DNA of 64,000 nucleotides from CAXNKH01 sp049296795. GTDB taxonomy: Bacteria > Pseudomonadota > Gammaproteobacteria > Burkholderiales > Burkholderiaceae_C. Each line of letters starts with the position of its first letter. The first letter of the stretch is position 1. This document shows positions 52,637 through 64,000 of this stretch, piece after piece. The stretch lies in contig JBAQTC010000036.1 in NCBI GenBank assembly GCA_049296795.1, positions 25,022-89,021 on the forward strand, in the 5' to 3' direction. The translations under genes and the position numbers were made by a program. The notes beneath the pieces are model-generated. The model did not search any database. It was given only the letters and a program-made list of their open reading frames with translations, and was not told the origin of the DNA.

Positions 52637-53641
52637 ATGGGGGGCGGCGTGGCACTGCGTCTAGGCGCGATTGTCCAGGCCCTGGGGGGGCAGTTGCATG
52701 GCAGCCCTGAACTGCTGATTCACTCCCTGGCACCGCTAAAATCTGCTACGGCCCAACAGCTTAGTTTTCTCAGCCACCCCAAGTATTTGAAGCAGCTTGC
52801 GAGTTCGCAAGCGGGCTGTGTCATTGTGAGCCCACAAGTCCAAGAAGCTGCCCTTGCCCGCGGCGCCTGCATTGTGGTGGACCAGCCTTATTTCTATTAC
52901 GCACGCTTGACCCAGTTCTGGAAGCAACACATCAGTGTGCCCGTCACGGTGAACATTCATCCCAGTGCGGTGGTGGACGCAGCAGCCTGGGTTCATCCAG
53001 AGGCTTGCATCGGTCCTTTGTGTGTGGTCGAACGTGGCGCACGAATTGGGGCCCATACAGTCCTCAAGTCGCGGGTGACCGTGGGCGAGAATTGTGTGGT
53101 GGGTGAGCGTTGCATCTTGCACGCCGGGGTGGTGATCGGGGCCGACGGTTTCGGTTTTGCACCCCGAGATTCCCATGGTGGTTGGGAAAAAATTGAACAG
53201 CTCGGTGCCGTCCTGATTGGTGACGATGTGGAGATCGGCGCCAACAGTTGCATCGACCGGGGCGCCTTGCAGGACACGGTGATTGAAGACGGTGTCAAAC
53301 TCGATAATTTGGTGCAAATTGGTCACAACGTCAGAGTGGGCAAGCACAGTGCCATGGCGGGATGCGCTGGTGTGGCCGGCAGTGCGGTGATCGGCGCGCA
53401 TTGCACCGTCGGCGGTGGTGCGGTAATTTTGGGCCATTTAAGCCTAGCCGACCATGTCCATATTTCAGCGGCGTCGGTGGTCACGCGCTCGATTGCCAAG
53501 TCGGGGCACTACACCGGACTGTTTCCCATCGACGACAATGCAGTCTGGGAAAAAAATGCTGCAACCCTGAAGCATCTTCATGCCTTGCGTGAACGAGTCC
53601 GGGGGTTGGAAAAAATAATGAAAGCAGAGAAAAAATCATGA
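52637..53641 (+). CDS. lpxD: UDP-3-O-acyl-glucosamine N-acyltransferase
   Basis: 334 residues. The N-terminal uridine-binding domain is followed by left-handed beta-helix hexapeptide repeats (IGAHTVLKSRVTVGENCVVG). The catalytic His region GADGFGFAPRD is present. LpxD does the third step of lipid A synthesis. The start MGGGVALRLG follows a weak binding site. Confidence 0.97.
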   Translation: MGGGVALRLGAIVQALGGQLHGSPELLIHSLAPLKSATAQQLSFLSHPKYLKQLASSQAGCVIVSPQVQEAALARGACIVVDQPYFYYARLTQFWKQHISVPVTVNIHPSAVVDAAAWVHPEACIGPLCVVERGARIGAHTVLKSRVTVGENCVVGERCILHAGVVIGADGFGFAPRDSHGGWEKIEQLGAVLIGDDVEIGANSCIDRGALQDTVIEDGVKLDNLVQIGHNVRVGKHSAMAGCAGVAGSAVIGAHCTVGGGAVILGHLSLADHVHISAASVVTRSIAKSGHYTGLFPIDDNAVWEKNAATLKHLHALRERVRGLEKIMKAEKKS

Positions 53642-54078
53642 TGAACATTCACGAAATCCTAAAAAAACTGCCGCACCGTTATCCCTTTTTGCTGGTCGAT
53701 CGGGTCCTCAACGTTGAGCCTGGAAAACGCATCACGGCTTTGAAAAATGTCACGATCAACGAACCTTTTTTCGTGGGTCATTTCCCGCATCGACCGGTAA
53801 TGCCTGGCGTCCTGATGATTGAGGCCTTGGCGCAAACCGCAGCCCTGCTGGCTTTCGAAACCCTGGGCGTGGTGCCCGACGACAAGACGGTTTACTACTT
53901 TGCCGGAATTGACGGTGCGCGCTTCAAGCGTCCGGTTGAGCCGGGTGACCAGCTGACGATGGAAGTGGAACTGCTTCGCATGAAAGCGGGGATTTTCAAG
54001 TTCAAGGCCCGCAGCCTAGTCGGTACGGAATTGGCCGTGGAAGCCGAATTGATGTGCACCATGCGCAGCATTGCTTGA
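53638..54078 (+). CDS. fabZ: 3-hydroxyacyl-ACP dehydratase FabZ
   Basis: 146 residues. Catalytic His48 and Glu62 lie in GHFPHRPVMPGVLMIEALAQ. It dehydrates beta-hydroxyacyl-ACP in fatty acid synthesis. Its first ATG overlaps the lpxD stop; a second ATG follows directly. Confidence 0.97.
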   Translation: MMNIHEILKKLPHRYPFLLVDRVLNVEPGKRITALKNVTINEPFFVGHFPHRPVMPGVLMIEALAQTAALLAFETLGVVPDDKTVYYFAGIDGARFKRPVEPGDQLTMEVELLRMKAGIFKFKARSLVGTELAVEAELMCTMRSIA

Positions 54079-54097
54079 CTACAGAGCGCCGTCTCAG

Positions 54098-54892
54098 ATG
54101 AACAGGATACATCGCACTGCACTGGTTGATCCATTGGCTGAATTGGACACTTCGGTCAGCGTGGGTCCATACACTGTCATCGGCCCACATGTCAAAGTGG
54201 GCGCCAATACCACGATTGGTCCGCATTGCGTGATCGAGGGCCATACCACGATTGGACAGGACAACCAGATATTTCAGTTTAATTCGCTCGGGGCCATTCC
54301 TCAGGATAAGAAATACGCCGGCGAGCCCTGTGAGTTGGTGATCGGCGACCGTAACACCATCCGTGAGTTCTGTACTTTCAATATTGGCTCACCTGGAGAT
54401 ACGGGTGTCACACGCATAGGCAACGACAACTGGATCATGGCTTATGTCCACTTGGCGCATGACTGCGTGGTGGGCAACCACACAATTTTCGCCAACAACA
54501 GCCAGCTTGCGGGTCATGTGATCGTAGGGGACTGGGTCATCTTGGGCGGCTTTACGGTGGTCCACCAGTTTGTCAGGCTGGGCGACCACAGTATGAGTGC
54601 CATGTGTTCCTTGTTGTTTGCGGATTTGCCTCCGTTTGTGATGTGCCAGGGCCAGCCGGCCAAGGCGCGAACAATGAATTTTGAAGGTTTACGGCGCCGG
54701 GGCTTTTCGCCAGAGCGGATCGCAGGCGTCAAAGCCATGCACAAAACCTTGTACCGTGACAACCTGACCCTGGCACAAGCTGGCGAGCAAATCAAAGGCT
54801 TGAGTCAGAGTTTGCCCGAGGCAGAACCCGATGTGGCCTTGATGCTCGAATTCCTGGGAAATTGCTCGGCGCAACGTGGCATCGTTCGATGA
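54098..54892 (+). CDS. lpxA: UDP-GlcNAc O-acyltransferase
   Basis: 264 residues from the ATG at 54098; the frame opening at 54071 overlaps fabZ and adds nine unconserved residues. Hexapeptide repeats and the motif FQFNSLGAIPQDKKYAGEP are those of LpxA, and the catalytic His lies in YVHLAHDCVVGN. It starts lipid A synthesis. Confidence 0.97.
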   Translation: MNRIHRTALVDPLAELDTSVSVGPYTVIGPHVKVGANTTIGPHCVIEGHTTIGQDNQIFQFNSLGAIPQDKKYAGEPCELVIGDRNTIREFCTFNIGSPGDTGVTRIGNDNWIMAYVHLAHDCVVGNHTIFANNSQLAGHVIVGDWVILGGFTVVHQFVRLGDHSMSAMCSLLFADLPPFVMCQGQPAKARTMNFEGLRRRGFSPERIAGVKAMHKTLYRDNLTLAQAGEQIKGLSQSLPEAEPDVALMLEFLGNCSAQRGIVR

Positions 54893-54896
54893 GGCC

Positions 54897-56072
54897 ATGA
54901 GCCTCGCAAGTCCTCCATCCTCTGGGTCTAGCAGCGCCAGACCCCGTGTTGCCATGGTGGCGGGAGAAGCGTCAGGCGACCTGCTGGCTGGACTAATGCT
55001 CGACGGTCTGCAAGCTCGTTGGCCGGGTCTGCAGGCCATGGGAATTGGCGGTGTCGAGATGGCAAAGCGTGGTTTTCAAGCTTGGTGGCCTAGCGAAAAA
55101 TTGTCGGTACGGGGTTATGTCGAGGTGCTTAGGCATTACCGTGAGATCGTTGGAATACGCCAACAACTTCAGCAACGACTGTTGGAGCGACCACCAGAAC
55201 TTTTCATTGGGGTGGACGCGCCCGATTTCAACCTTGAGCTGGAATACCAACTGAAGTCACGCGCGATCAAGACGGTACATTTCGTCAGCCCATCGATCTG
55301 GGCCTGGCGCGCTGAGCGGATCGAAAAAATACGGCGCAGTGTGGACCATGTCTTGTGCATTTTCCCGTTCGAATCTGCATTGCTGGAAGAGCATGGAATT
55401 TCTGCCAGCTATGTGGGCCACCCGCTGGCCAATGTGATCCCGCTGGAGCCCGATCAGGCTGCGGCTCGCCAAGCACTGGGGCTGGGTTTGCAAGACCAAG
55501 TCGTGGCTTTGTTGCCAGGCAGCCGCCAGTCTGAGATCAGCTACTTAGCTGAGCGCTTCTTTGCTGCAGCAGTACGCTTGAAAAAACAACGGCCTGAGAT
55601 CAAATTGATTGTTCCGGCCGTACCTTGGCTGCGAAATCAGATTGAACAAGCGGCATTCAAGTCCGGGGCGAGCCCAATGCTGCAGATCGTGACGGGACAG
55701 TCCCATCAGGTGTTGGCAGCGTGTGATGTGTGTCTGATCGCCAGCGGAACGGCCACGCTGGAGGCCGCCCTGTTCAAGCGACCGATGGTGATTGCCTACA
55801 ACATGAATTGGTTGTCATGGCAGATCATGCGACGCAAAAAACTTCAGCCCTGGGTTGGCTTGCCCAATATCTTGTGCCAAGATTTTGTCGTTCCCGAGCT
55901 GCTGCAGCAAGCTGCCAGTCCTCAGGCCTTGAGCCAGGCCGTGTTGGACTGGTTCGAATCACCTGAGAAAATGACGGCTTTGCAGAAAAGATTTGCGTCC
56001 CTGCACCTCGAACTCAAGCGCGATACCGCGCAACTGTCCTGTCATGCCATCGAAAAATTACTTCAAGCTTGA
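54897..56072 (+). CDS. lpxB: Lipid A disaccharide synthase
   Basis: 391 residues from the ATG at 54897, five bases after lpxA; a GTG at 54876 would overlap lpxA. Motifs VAMVAGEASGDLLAGLM, GVDAPDFNLELEYQLK and ALLPGSRQSEISYL identify LpxB. It joins UDP-diacylglucosamine and lipid X. Confidence 0.97.
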   Translation: MSLASPPSSGSSSARPRVAMVAGEASGDLLAGLMLDGLQARWPGLQAMGIGGVEMAKRGFQAWWPSEKLSVRGYVEVLRHYREIVGIRQQLQQRLLERPPELFIGVDAPDFNLELEYQLKSRAIKTVHFVSPSIWAWRAERIEKIRRSVDHVLCIFPFESALLEEHGISASYVGHPLANVIPLEPDQAAARQALGLGLQDQVVALLPGSRQSEISYLAERFFAAAVRLKKQRPEIKLIVPAVPWLRNQIEQAAFKSGASPMLQIVTGQSHQVLAACDVCLIASGTATLEAALFKRPMVIAYNMNWLSWQIMRRKKLQPWVGLPNILCQDFVVPELLQQAASPQALSQAVLDWFESPEKMTALQKRFASLHLELKRDTAQLSCHAIEKLLQA

Positions 56073-56661
56073 ACAAGCGCCTCTGGCCTGGGACAGCCCG
56101 GGCCTCATCGCCGGGGTAGACGAGGCCGGCCGCGGGCCCTTGGCCGGCCCGGTGGTTGCGGCAGCTGTGATTTTGGACGACAGTCAACCGATCAACGGGC
56201 TGGCCGACTCCAAAGTACTCACCGCGTTGAAGAGAGAGAGGCTATTTGAAGAAATTCGTGCCAAGGCCCTGTGTTTTTCCATAGCGCAGGCGTCGGTGCA
56301 AGAAGTCGATCAGCTCAATATATTGCAGGCCACTTTGCTGGCGATGCGCCGTGCGGTTGAGGGTTTGCGGCTCAAACCCGTCAAGGTATTGGTTGACGGC
56401 AATCGGTTGCCGGTCTTGGAGATGTTGGCCGAAGCGATCATCAAGGGCGACAGCAAAATTCCATCGATTAGTGCGGCTTCGATTTTGGCCAAAGTGCACC
56501 GAGACCGCTGGTGTGCCGCAATGGATAAGAACTATCCGCAGTATGGCTTTGCTGCCCACAAGGGATACGGAACGGCCGAGCACCTGTTGGCCTTGCGTAC
56601 CCACGGCGCATGTCCTGAGCACAGAAAAACCTTTAGCCCGGTGGCGCAGGTGCTTGGATGA
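56044..56661 (+). CDS. rnhB: Ribonuclease HII
   Basis: 205 residues from the ATG at 56044. Its start overlaps the lpxB end by 29 bases, which is common for this pair. GVDEAGRGPLAGPVVAAAV carries the catalytic Asp26 and Glu27. It removes ribonucleotides from DNA. Confidence 0.96.
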   Translation: MPSKNYFKLEQAPLAWDSPGLIAGVDEAGRGPLAGPVVAAAVILDDSQPINGLADSKVLTALKRERLFEEIRAKALCFSIAQASVQEVDQLNILQATLLAMRRAVEGLRLKPVKVLVDGNRLPVLEMLAEAIIKGDSKIPSISAASILAKVHRDRWCAAMDKNYPQYGFAAHKGYGTAEHLLALRTHGACPEHRKTFSPVAQVLG

Positions 56662-57446
56662 GTCCTGAGTTCCAGCCCGGATTAAACCGGATCACCTCAC
56701 GCGACAACCCTTTGCTCAAGGAGCTGCGCCGTCTATCGCAGGACAGTTCAGCCTACCGCAAGCAGGGTCGTTTCTGGGTCGAAGGCGAACACCTGTGTCA
56801 AGCTGCTTTGGATCGTGGTTGGTCGCCGGCACTGGCAGTCCTGTCCGAGTCCTTGGATATACCGAGTATGAAGCGCTGGGCCGCCGGGGCATTGAAAACC
56901 ATTGTTATGGCGGACGATCTTTTTGCCGGTCTCAGTGCGCTGGAGTCCCCAGCGCGCATGGCTTTTGTGTTTGAGCTGCCCTCGACGACAAAAGTTGAAC
57001 CGGCGGTAGCCACGGTCATACTGGACCGCTTGCAAGACGCCGGTAATGTGGGCTCGATTCTGCGTAGCGCTTCGGCTTTTGGATTTCGCCAAGTCTTGGC
57101 TCTCAAAGGTGGTGCAGCGCTGTGGAGCCCTAAAGTGTTGCGTGCCGGAATGGGCGCTCATTTTGCACTGCATTTGCTCGAAGGGCTTGAACTTGAAGAT
57201 CTCGATGTGCTGACCGTCCCACTGGTGGTGACCAGCTCGCACCAAGGCGTATTGCTCCAAAAGCAGAGTTTGCCCATGCCCTGTGCCTGGATTTTTGGCC
57301 ATGAAGGGCAGGGTGCTCGTCGCGAGCTGCTTGAACTCTCCAGCTTGCGACTGCGTATTGGCCAGCCCGGAGGTGAAGAGTCACTGAACGTGGCTGCTGC
57401 AGCGGCGATTTGTCTGCACGCCAGTTCGCTCAACGCCCATCCATGA
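56658..57446 (+). CDS. TrmH/SpoU-family RNA 2'-O-methyltransferase
   Basis: 262 residues. The N-terminal substrate-binding domain (RFWVEGEHLCQAAL) precedes the SPOUT knot. Motif 1 is DRLQDAGNVGSILRSASAFG, then IFGHEGQG, and motif 3 is GEESLNVAAAAAICLH. It methylates a ribose in rRNA or tRNA; RlmB is the nearest named relative, but the target is not certain. It begins within the rnhB stop. Confidence 0.92.
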   Translation: MSPEFQPGLNRITSRDNPLLKELRRLSQDSSAYRKQGRFWVEGEHLCQAALDRGWSPALAVLSESLDIPSMKRWAAGALKTIVMADDLFAGLSALESPARMAFVFELPSTTKVEPAVATVILDRLQDAGNVGSILRSASAFGFRQVLALKGGAALWSPKVLRAGMGAHFALHLLEGLELEDLDVLTVPLVVTSSHQGVLLQKQSLPMPCAWIFGHEGQGARRELLELSSLRLRIGQPGGEESLNVAAAAAICLHASSLNAHP

Positions 57447-57460
57447 TGGTCGGCCTCGAC

Positions 57461-57466
57461 TATAAT
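57461..57466 (+). promoter_or_regulatory. -10 element of carA
   Basis: TATAAT is a perfect -10 hexamer. No good -35 is seen 17 bases upstream. Transcription from about 57473 gives a leader of about 118 nt before carA. Confidence 0.6.
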
Positions 57467-57489
57467 TGCACGCTACCCAGAAAAGCTTA

Positions 57490-57562
57490 GCCCAAGCGCA
57501 TTTCAAGCCAAATCCATTTCCAAAAGCAGCAGCCAGGAGTCATTTCTTGTGAGTGCTTGGGC
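57490..57562 (+). promoter_or_regulatory. carA leader: long-range hairpin and mini-ORF
   Basis: GCCCAAGCGC at 57490-57499 can pair with GTGCTTGGGC at 57553-57562 (ten pairs, one G-U). The right arm lies inside a possible mini-ORF: AGGAG at 57535-57539, GTG at 57549, seven codons reading MSAWAYP, stop TAA ending at 57572. An alternative TTG at 57547 is followed at once by TGA. This may be a translation-sensitive leader controlling carA; it is a prediction only. Confidence 0.4.
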
Positions 57563-57590
57563 CTACCCGTAACCTATCCGGAGAACCCCT

Positions 57591-58772
57591 TTGCTTTTGT
57601 CTCTCAAGGGAAATTCCCCCCTCGCCATCCTGGCACTCGCAGACGGCACGGTCTATGTTGGTAACTCCATTGGAGCTCCAGGTTCCACAGTCGGTGAAGT
57701 GGTGTTCAACACCGCCATGACGGGCTACCAGGAAATCCTGACAGACCCCAGTTATTGCCAGCAGATCGTCACGCTGACCTATCCCCATATCGGCAACTAC
57801 GGTGTCAACCTGCAGGACGTCGAGGCCAAAAAAGTTCATGCCGCTGGCCTGATCATTAAAGACCTTCCTTTGTTGGCATCGAATTTCCGGCAAAACATGA
57901 GTTTGAGCCAGTATTTGGTTCAAGAAGGTACGGTGGCGATAGCCAATATCGACACCCGTAAATTAACGCGTCAATTGCGCAACCAGGGAGCGCAAAACGG
58001 CTGCATTCTGGCACTCGCTGCTGGCGCCAAAGTGAGCCCAGAATCCATTGCCCAAGCAGTCTCGGCTGCGCGTGGCGCGCCCAGCATGACCGGCCTCGAT
58101 CTGGCCAAAGTGGTGACGGTGGACACCGCTTATGAATGGCGTCAAACGGAATGGAAGCTGTTCAACCAGGACGGATTGCCCGGTTATGGCATTCAGAGCG
58201 AGCCGCGCTTCAATGTGGTGGCTTACGATTTTGGCGTCAAGAAGAACATCTTGCGCATGCTGGCCAGCCGGGGTTGCAAAGTCACGGTGGTTCCAGCGAC
58301 CACGCCGGCTTCTGAAGTCTTGAAATTGAATCCCGATGGAGTTTTCCTCTCCAACGGCCCGGGCGATCCGGCACCCTGTGATTACGCAGTAGCCGCGGCC
58401 CGCGAATTGATGGACAGCGGGAAACCTGTTTTCGGAATCTGTCTGGGCCACCAAATTATGGCGTTGGCAGCGGGCGCCCAAACCTTCAAAATGAAGTTCG
58501 GTCACCATGGCGCCAACCATCCAGTGAAAAATCTTGTCACCGGACAGGTCAGCATCACCAGCCAGAATCACGGCTTTGCGGTTGACGAGAAAACCCTGCC
58601 AGCCAACGTGCGAGCCACGCATGTGAGTTTGTTCGACGGAACTTTGCAAGGGCTCGAGCGTACCGACAGGCCGGCCTTCAGTTTTCAGGGGCACCCTGAA
58701 GCTTCACCCGGCCCACATGACATCGATTATTTGTTTGACCGCTTTACCGCGTTGATGGAGAAAAAATCTTGA
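57591..58772 (+). CDS. carA: Carbamoyl phosphate synthase small subunit
   Basis: 393 residues starting at a TTG (57591) placed seven bases after GGAG. The amidotransferase triad is visible: Cys in GICLGHQIMALAAG and His/Glu in QGHPEASPGPHD. It releases ammonia from glutamine and channels it to CarB. It is followed 81 bases later by carB. Confidence 0.97.
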   Translation: MLLSLKGNSPLAILALADGTVYVGNSIGAPGSTVGEVVFNTAMTGYQEILTDPSYCQQIVTLTYPHIGNYGVNLQDVEAKKVHAAGLIIKDLPLLASNFRQNMSLSQYLVQEGTVAIANIDTRKLTRQLRNQGAQNGCILALAAGAKVSPESIAQAVSAARGAPSMTGLDLAKVVTVDTAYEWRQTEWKLFNQDGLPGYGIQSEPRFNVVAYDFGVKKNILRMLASRGCKVTVVPATTPASEVLKLNPDGVFLSNGPGDPAPCDYAVAAARELMDSGKPVFGICLGHQIMALAAGAQTFKMKFGHHGANHPVKNLVTGQVSITSQNHGFAVDEKTLPANVRATHVSLFDGTLQGLERTDRPAFSFQGHPEASPGPHDIDYLFDRFTALMEKKS

Positions 58773-58853
58773 GCCTCCAGTTTCTTGGCCCCGCCGCTTG
58801 CGTTAACTCGGCGAGGGGCGTTGCGCCCTTGATGCCGTTCTGCCGGAGCCAAT

Positions 58854-62117
<3,264 letters not shown>

Positions 62118-62130
62118 TCGAAACCTGAGT

Positions 62131-62178
62131 CAGGGACGGCCGTGGCGCGAATCGCCATCACCGTCCCTGTCATTTTTT
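62131..62178 (+). terminator. Rho-independent terminator of carB
   Basis: CAGGGACGG at 62131-62139 pairs with CCGTCCCTG at 62161-62169. A second TGGCG/CGCCA stem sits in the loop, and TCATTTTTT follows. Confidence 0.88.
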
Positions 62179-62240
62179 GGAAGCAAGAACTTCGTGCGGC
62201 GGATCATCCGCTTGCTTTGAACCTGTTTGATTTATTTGAT

Positions 62241-62717
62241 ATGACCACGATTCCCATTACCAAGCGCGGCGCTGAAAAACTCAAGATCGAATTACACCAG
62301 CTTAAAACAGTTGACCGGCCATGGGTCATTAACGCGATCGCTGAAGCCAGGGCCCAAGGTGACCTGAGCGAGAACGCTGAATACGATGCGGCCAAGGACC
62401 GCCAAGGCTTTATCGAAGGTCGGATCCAAGAAGTCGAAGGTAAATTGTCAGCTGCGCAAGTGATTGACCCGACTCAAATCGATGCGGGTGGAAAAGTGGT
62501 TTTTGGTGCCACCGTTGAGCTTGAAGACGAAGCCTCCGGGGCAGTTGTCAAGTACCAGATCGTGGGTGAAGATGAAGCCGACTTGAAGCTCGGTTTGATC
62601 AATATTGGCAGCCCGATTGCACGGGCCTTGATTGGCAAGGAGCAGGGCGACAGTGCTGAAGTTCAAGCACCAGGAGGAATCCGGCACTTCGAGATCATCG
62701 CGATCAGTTACGTTTGA
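62241..62717 (+). CDS. greA: Transcription elongation factor GreA
   Basis: 158 residues from the ATG at 62241; an upstream in-frame stretch overlaps the carB terminator. TTIPITKRGAEKLKIELHQL and the coiled-coil tip GDLSENAEYDAAK are typical. GreA rescues backtracked RNA polymerase. Its end overlaps the convergent yhbY by ten bases. Confidence 0.97.
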   Translation: MTTIPITKRGAEKLKIELHQLKTVDRPWVINAIAEARAQGDLSENAEYDAAKDRQGFIEGRIQEVEGKLSAAQVIDPTQIDAGGKVVFGATVELEDEASGAVVKYQIVGEDEADLKLGLINIGSPIARALIGKEQGDSAEVQAPGGIRHFEIIAISYV

Positions 62718-63184
62718 CTGCGGCGCTTGATGCTGATGGGGCGGGGTTTTCTGGCGCGCTTGACCTGGCCTCCGGGCGTCAGTCGTTGGTTGCCTAGAAC
62801 CCTCAGGGTTTTGACTTCAGGGCGTTGACCGCCTCGACCACTGTTGACCATAACGCGGACATCACGCGGACCAGGTCGGCGATTTTCATCCTCAGGCCGC
62901 TGCTTGATAGGCATGGGGCGCCACAGGATCAAAAGTTTTCCAATGTGCTGAATTGGTGCAGCATTGAGTTCTTCACACAGGGTCTGCAGCATAACTTCAC
63001 GTGCGCTGCGGTCGTCCGAGAAAACACGGATTTTGATCAGGCCATGGGCATTCAGCGCTGCATCGGCTTCTTTTTTGACGGCAGGGGTCAGTCCATCGCC
63101 ACCGACCATCACGACCGGATCGAGATGGTGAGCGTTGGAGCGTTGTTCTTTGCGCTGGGCAGGAGTCAGATGAATCAGGGGCAT
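62708..63184 (-). CDS. yhbY: YhbY-family RNA-binding protein
   Basis: 158 residues from the ATG at 63184. The CRM domain covers residues 1-100: LTPAQRKEQRSNAHHLDPVV, VMVGGDGLTPAV and GKLLILWRP. The C-terminal 55 residues are basic and Pro/Arg-rich. Family members associate with the pre-50S ribosome. It is divergent from rlmE by 18 bases, the usual arrangement with ftsJ. Confidence 0.93.
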   Translation of the reverse strand: MPLIHLTPAQRKEQRSNAHHLDPVVMVGGDGLTPAVKKEADAALNAHGLIKIRVFSDDRSAREVMLQTLCEELNAAPIQHIGKLLILWRPMPIKQRPEDENRRPGPRDVRVMVNSGRGGQRPEVKTLRVLGNQRLTPGGQVKRARKPRPISIKRRSQT

Positions 63185-63202
63185 GGCGCTATTATCGGTT
63201 AA

Positions 63203-63865
63203 ATGAAAGTCAAAACCCAAAGTAAAAAGGTCAATAAGGCCTGGTTGAATGATCACATCAACGACACCTACGTCAAGCTCGCGAAAAAAGAGGGTTTTCG
63301 TGCCCGAGCGGCCTATAAGCTCAAAGAAATTGACGAAACCTTCGGGCTGGTCAAACCCGGGCAGCTGGTGGTGGATCTGGGGAGTACCCCGGGCGCTTGG
63401 AGTCAATACCTGAGGCGCAAGCTGACGCACAAGAGCGGCGTAACCCGTGCGGAGATGAACGGTGGCGTGATTGCGCTCGATATGCTGCCGATGGAGTCGA
63501 TTGATGGGGTGACCTTCCTCCAGGGTGATTTTCGTGAGCCCACGGTTTTGCAACAGCTCGCCGAGGCCATGCAGTCGCGCCAAGCCGATTTGGTGGTGTC
63601 GGACATGGCGCCCAATCTTTCCGGGATCGCTTCAACCGATGCAGCCCGCATCATTGAGCTGATCGAGTTGGCGGTCGAATTCAGTCAAACCCATATGAAG
63701 CCGCAGGGGGCGCTGGTGGTCAAAGTTTTCCACGGCATGGCGTATGACGAGATCGTCAAGCTGTTCCGGCAAACCTTCCAGATTGTCAAACCGATCAAGC
63801 CCAAGGCCTCGCGCGACAAGTCCTCAGAGACCTTTATCGTCGGCATAGGCCTGAAAAGTCGCTAA
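63203..63865 (+). CDS. rlmE: 23S rRNA 2'-O-methyltransferase E (FtsJ/RrmJ)
   Basis: 220 residues. The SAM site VVDLGSTPGAWSQYL (GSTPG instead of the common GAAPG) and the KDKE-type residues in RAAYKLKEID, DMAPNLSGI and LVVKVFHG are present. It methylates U2552 of 23S rRNA. An ftsH gene often follows; here an insertion sequence seems to lie in between. Confidence 0.96.
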   Translation: MKVKTQSKKVNKAWLNDHINDTYVKLAKKEGFRARAAYKLKEIDETFGLVKPGQLVVDLGSTPGAWSQYLRRKLTHKSGVTRAEMNGGVIALDMLPMESIDGVTFLQGDFREPTVLQQLAEAMQSRQADLVVSDMAPNLSGIASTDAARIIELIELAVEFSQTHMKPQGALVVKVFHGMAYDEIVKLFRQTFQIVKPIKPKASRDKSSETFIVGIGLKSR

Positions 63866-63871
63866 ATCACC

Positions 63872-64000
63872 TTGGGAAACGCTGATTTAACAGCTTTGAA
63901 TGTCAGCCGCCCACGACTTTGAGTCATCATATAGCTACAGCCACCCGACAAGAATCAACATGCAACAACTCAGCTTTGCCACTGCCGAACACCAAAGCAA
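63872..64000 (+). mobile_element. Probable left end of an IS5-type insertion sequence
   Basis: Directly after rlmE the sequence GGGAAACGCTGATTTA (63874-63889) resembles terminal inverted repeats of IS5-group elements, followed by about 70 noncoding bases and a transposase-like start. The right end lies outside the window, so target duplication cannot be checked. Confidence 0.5.
63960..64000 (+). CDS. Start of a probable IS5-type transposase, cut by the window edge
   Basis: The ATG at 63960 opens a frame MQQLSFATAEHQSK that runs off the right edge. The start MxQLSFAxAE is, from memory, typical of IS5-group transposases in Burkholderiales. Only 13 full codons are visible. Confidence 0.5.
   Translation, partial: MQQLSFATAEHQS

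Overview
The window looks like chromosomal DNA of a betaproteobacterium of the order Burkholderiales, most likely Comamonadaceae-like. The evidence is the gene order rpsB-tsf-pyrH-frr-uppS-cdsA-dxr-rseP-bamA-skp-lpxD-fabZ-lpxA-lpxB-rnhB, several orphan Bug-family (TctC-like) binding proteins, and FlhF/FlhG-type flagellar genes. No species can be named from the sequence alone.

Layout. (1) 1-4275, leftward: a compact operon of a cytoplasmic Sel1-repeat protein, a protein joining a degenerate phospholipase-D-like fold to a J-domain, and a protein made of 15 exact 25-residue Trp-rich repeats, followed by the start of one more gene at the window edge. I recognise no described system here. (2) 4366-5520, rightward: a sigma-54 activator with no N-terminal sensor domain. 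(3) 5545-15425, leftward: fliK-L-M-N-O-P-Q-R-flhB, continuing with overlapping start/stop codons into three unrecognised genes, among them a membrane protein with a degenerate AAA+ domain and a SPOR-like C-terminus. (4) 15623-23110, rightward: flhA-flhF-flhG-fliA-fliS-motA-motB, led by a consensus sigma-54 promoter. (5) 23107-23595: a small exported Sel1 protein. (6) 23780-33380: an accessory catabolic block with a cyclase-family hydrolase, three Bug binding proteins, cupin, LLM flavin monooxygenase, PuuE-like deacetylase, amidase and a beta-keto acid cleavage enzyme. A truncated MmgE/PrpD gene lies at its left border. Its two divergent promoter regions share a 13-bp element. (7) 33418-43096: rimO, tRNA-Leu(CAG), rnr, an SDR, and a leftward amidase-dadA-nnrDE operon. 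(8) 42344-57446: the conserved translation, isoprenoid, outer-membrane and lipid A operon. (9) 57591-63865: carA, carB, greA, yhbY, rlmE. (10) From about 63872: probably the left end of an IS5-type insertion sequence.

How the genes may work together. The sigma-54 activator, the TGGCACG-N4-TTGC promoter before flhA and the fliA gene suggest a sigma-54 to sigma-28 flagellar cascade. FlhF and FlhG suggest polar placement, although FlhF has unusual GTPase motifs. The catabolic block has the parts to take up and break down an unknown organic acid, amide or imide: binding proteins, ring opening by cyclase or deacetylase, amidase, flavin oxygenase and BKACE thiolysis. It has no recognisable regulator and no TctAB membrane subunits. 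The best candidates for something undescribed are the Sel1/J-domain/Trp-repeat operon and the three genes coupled to flhB.
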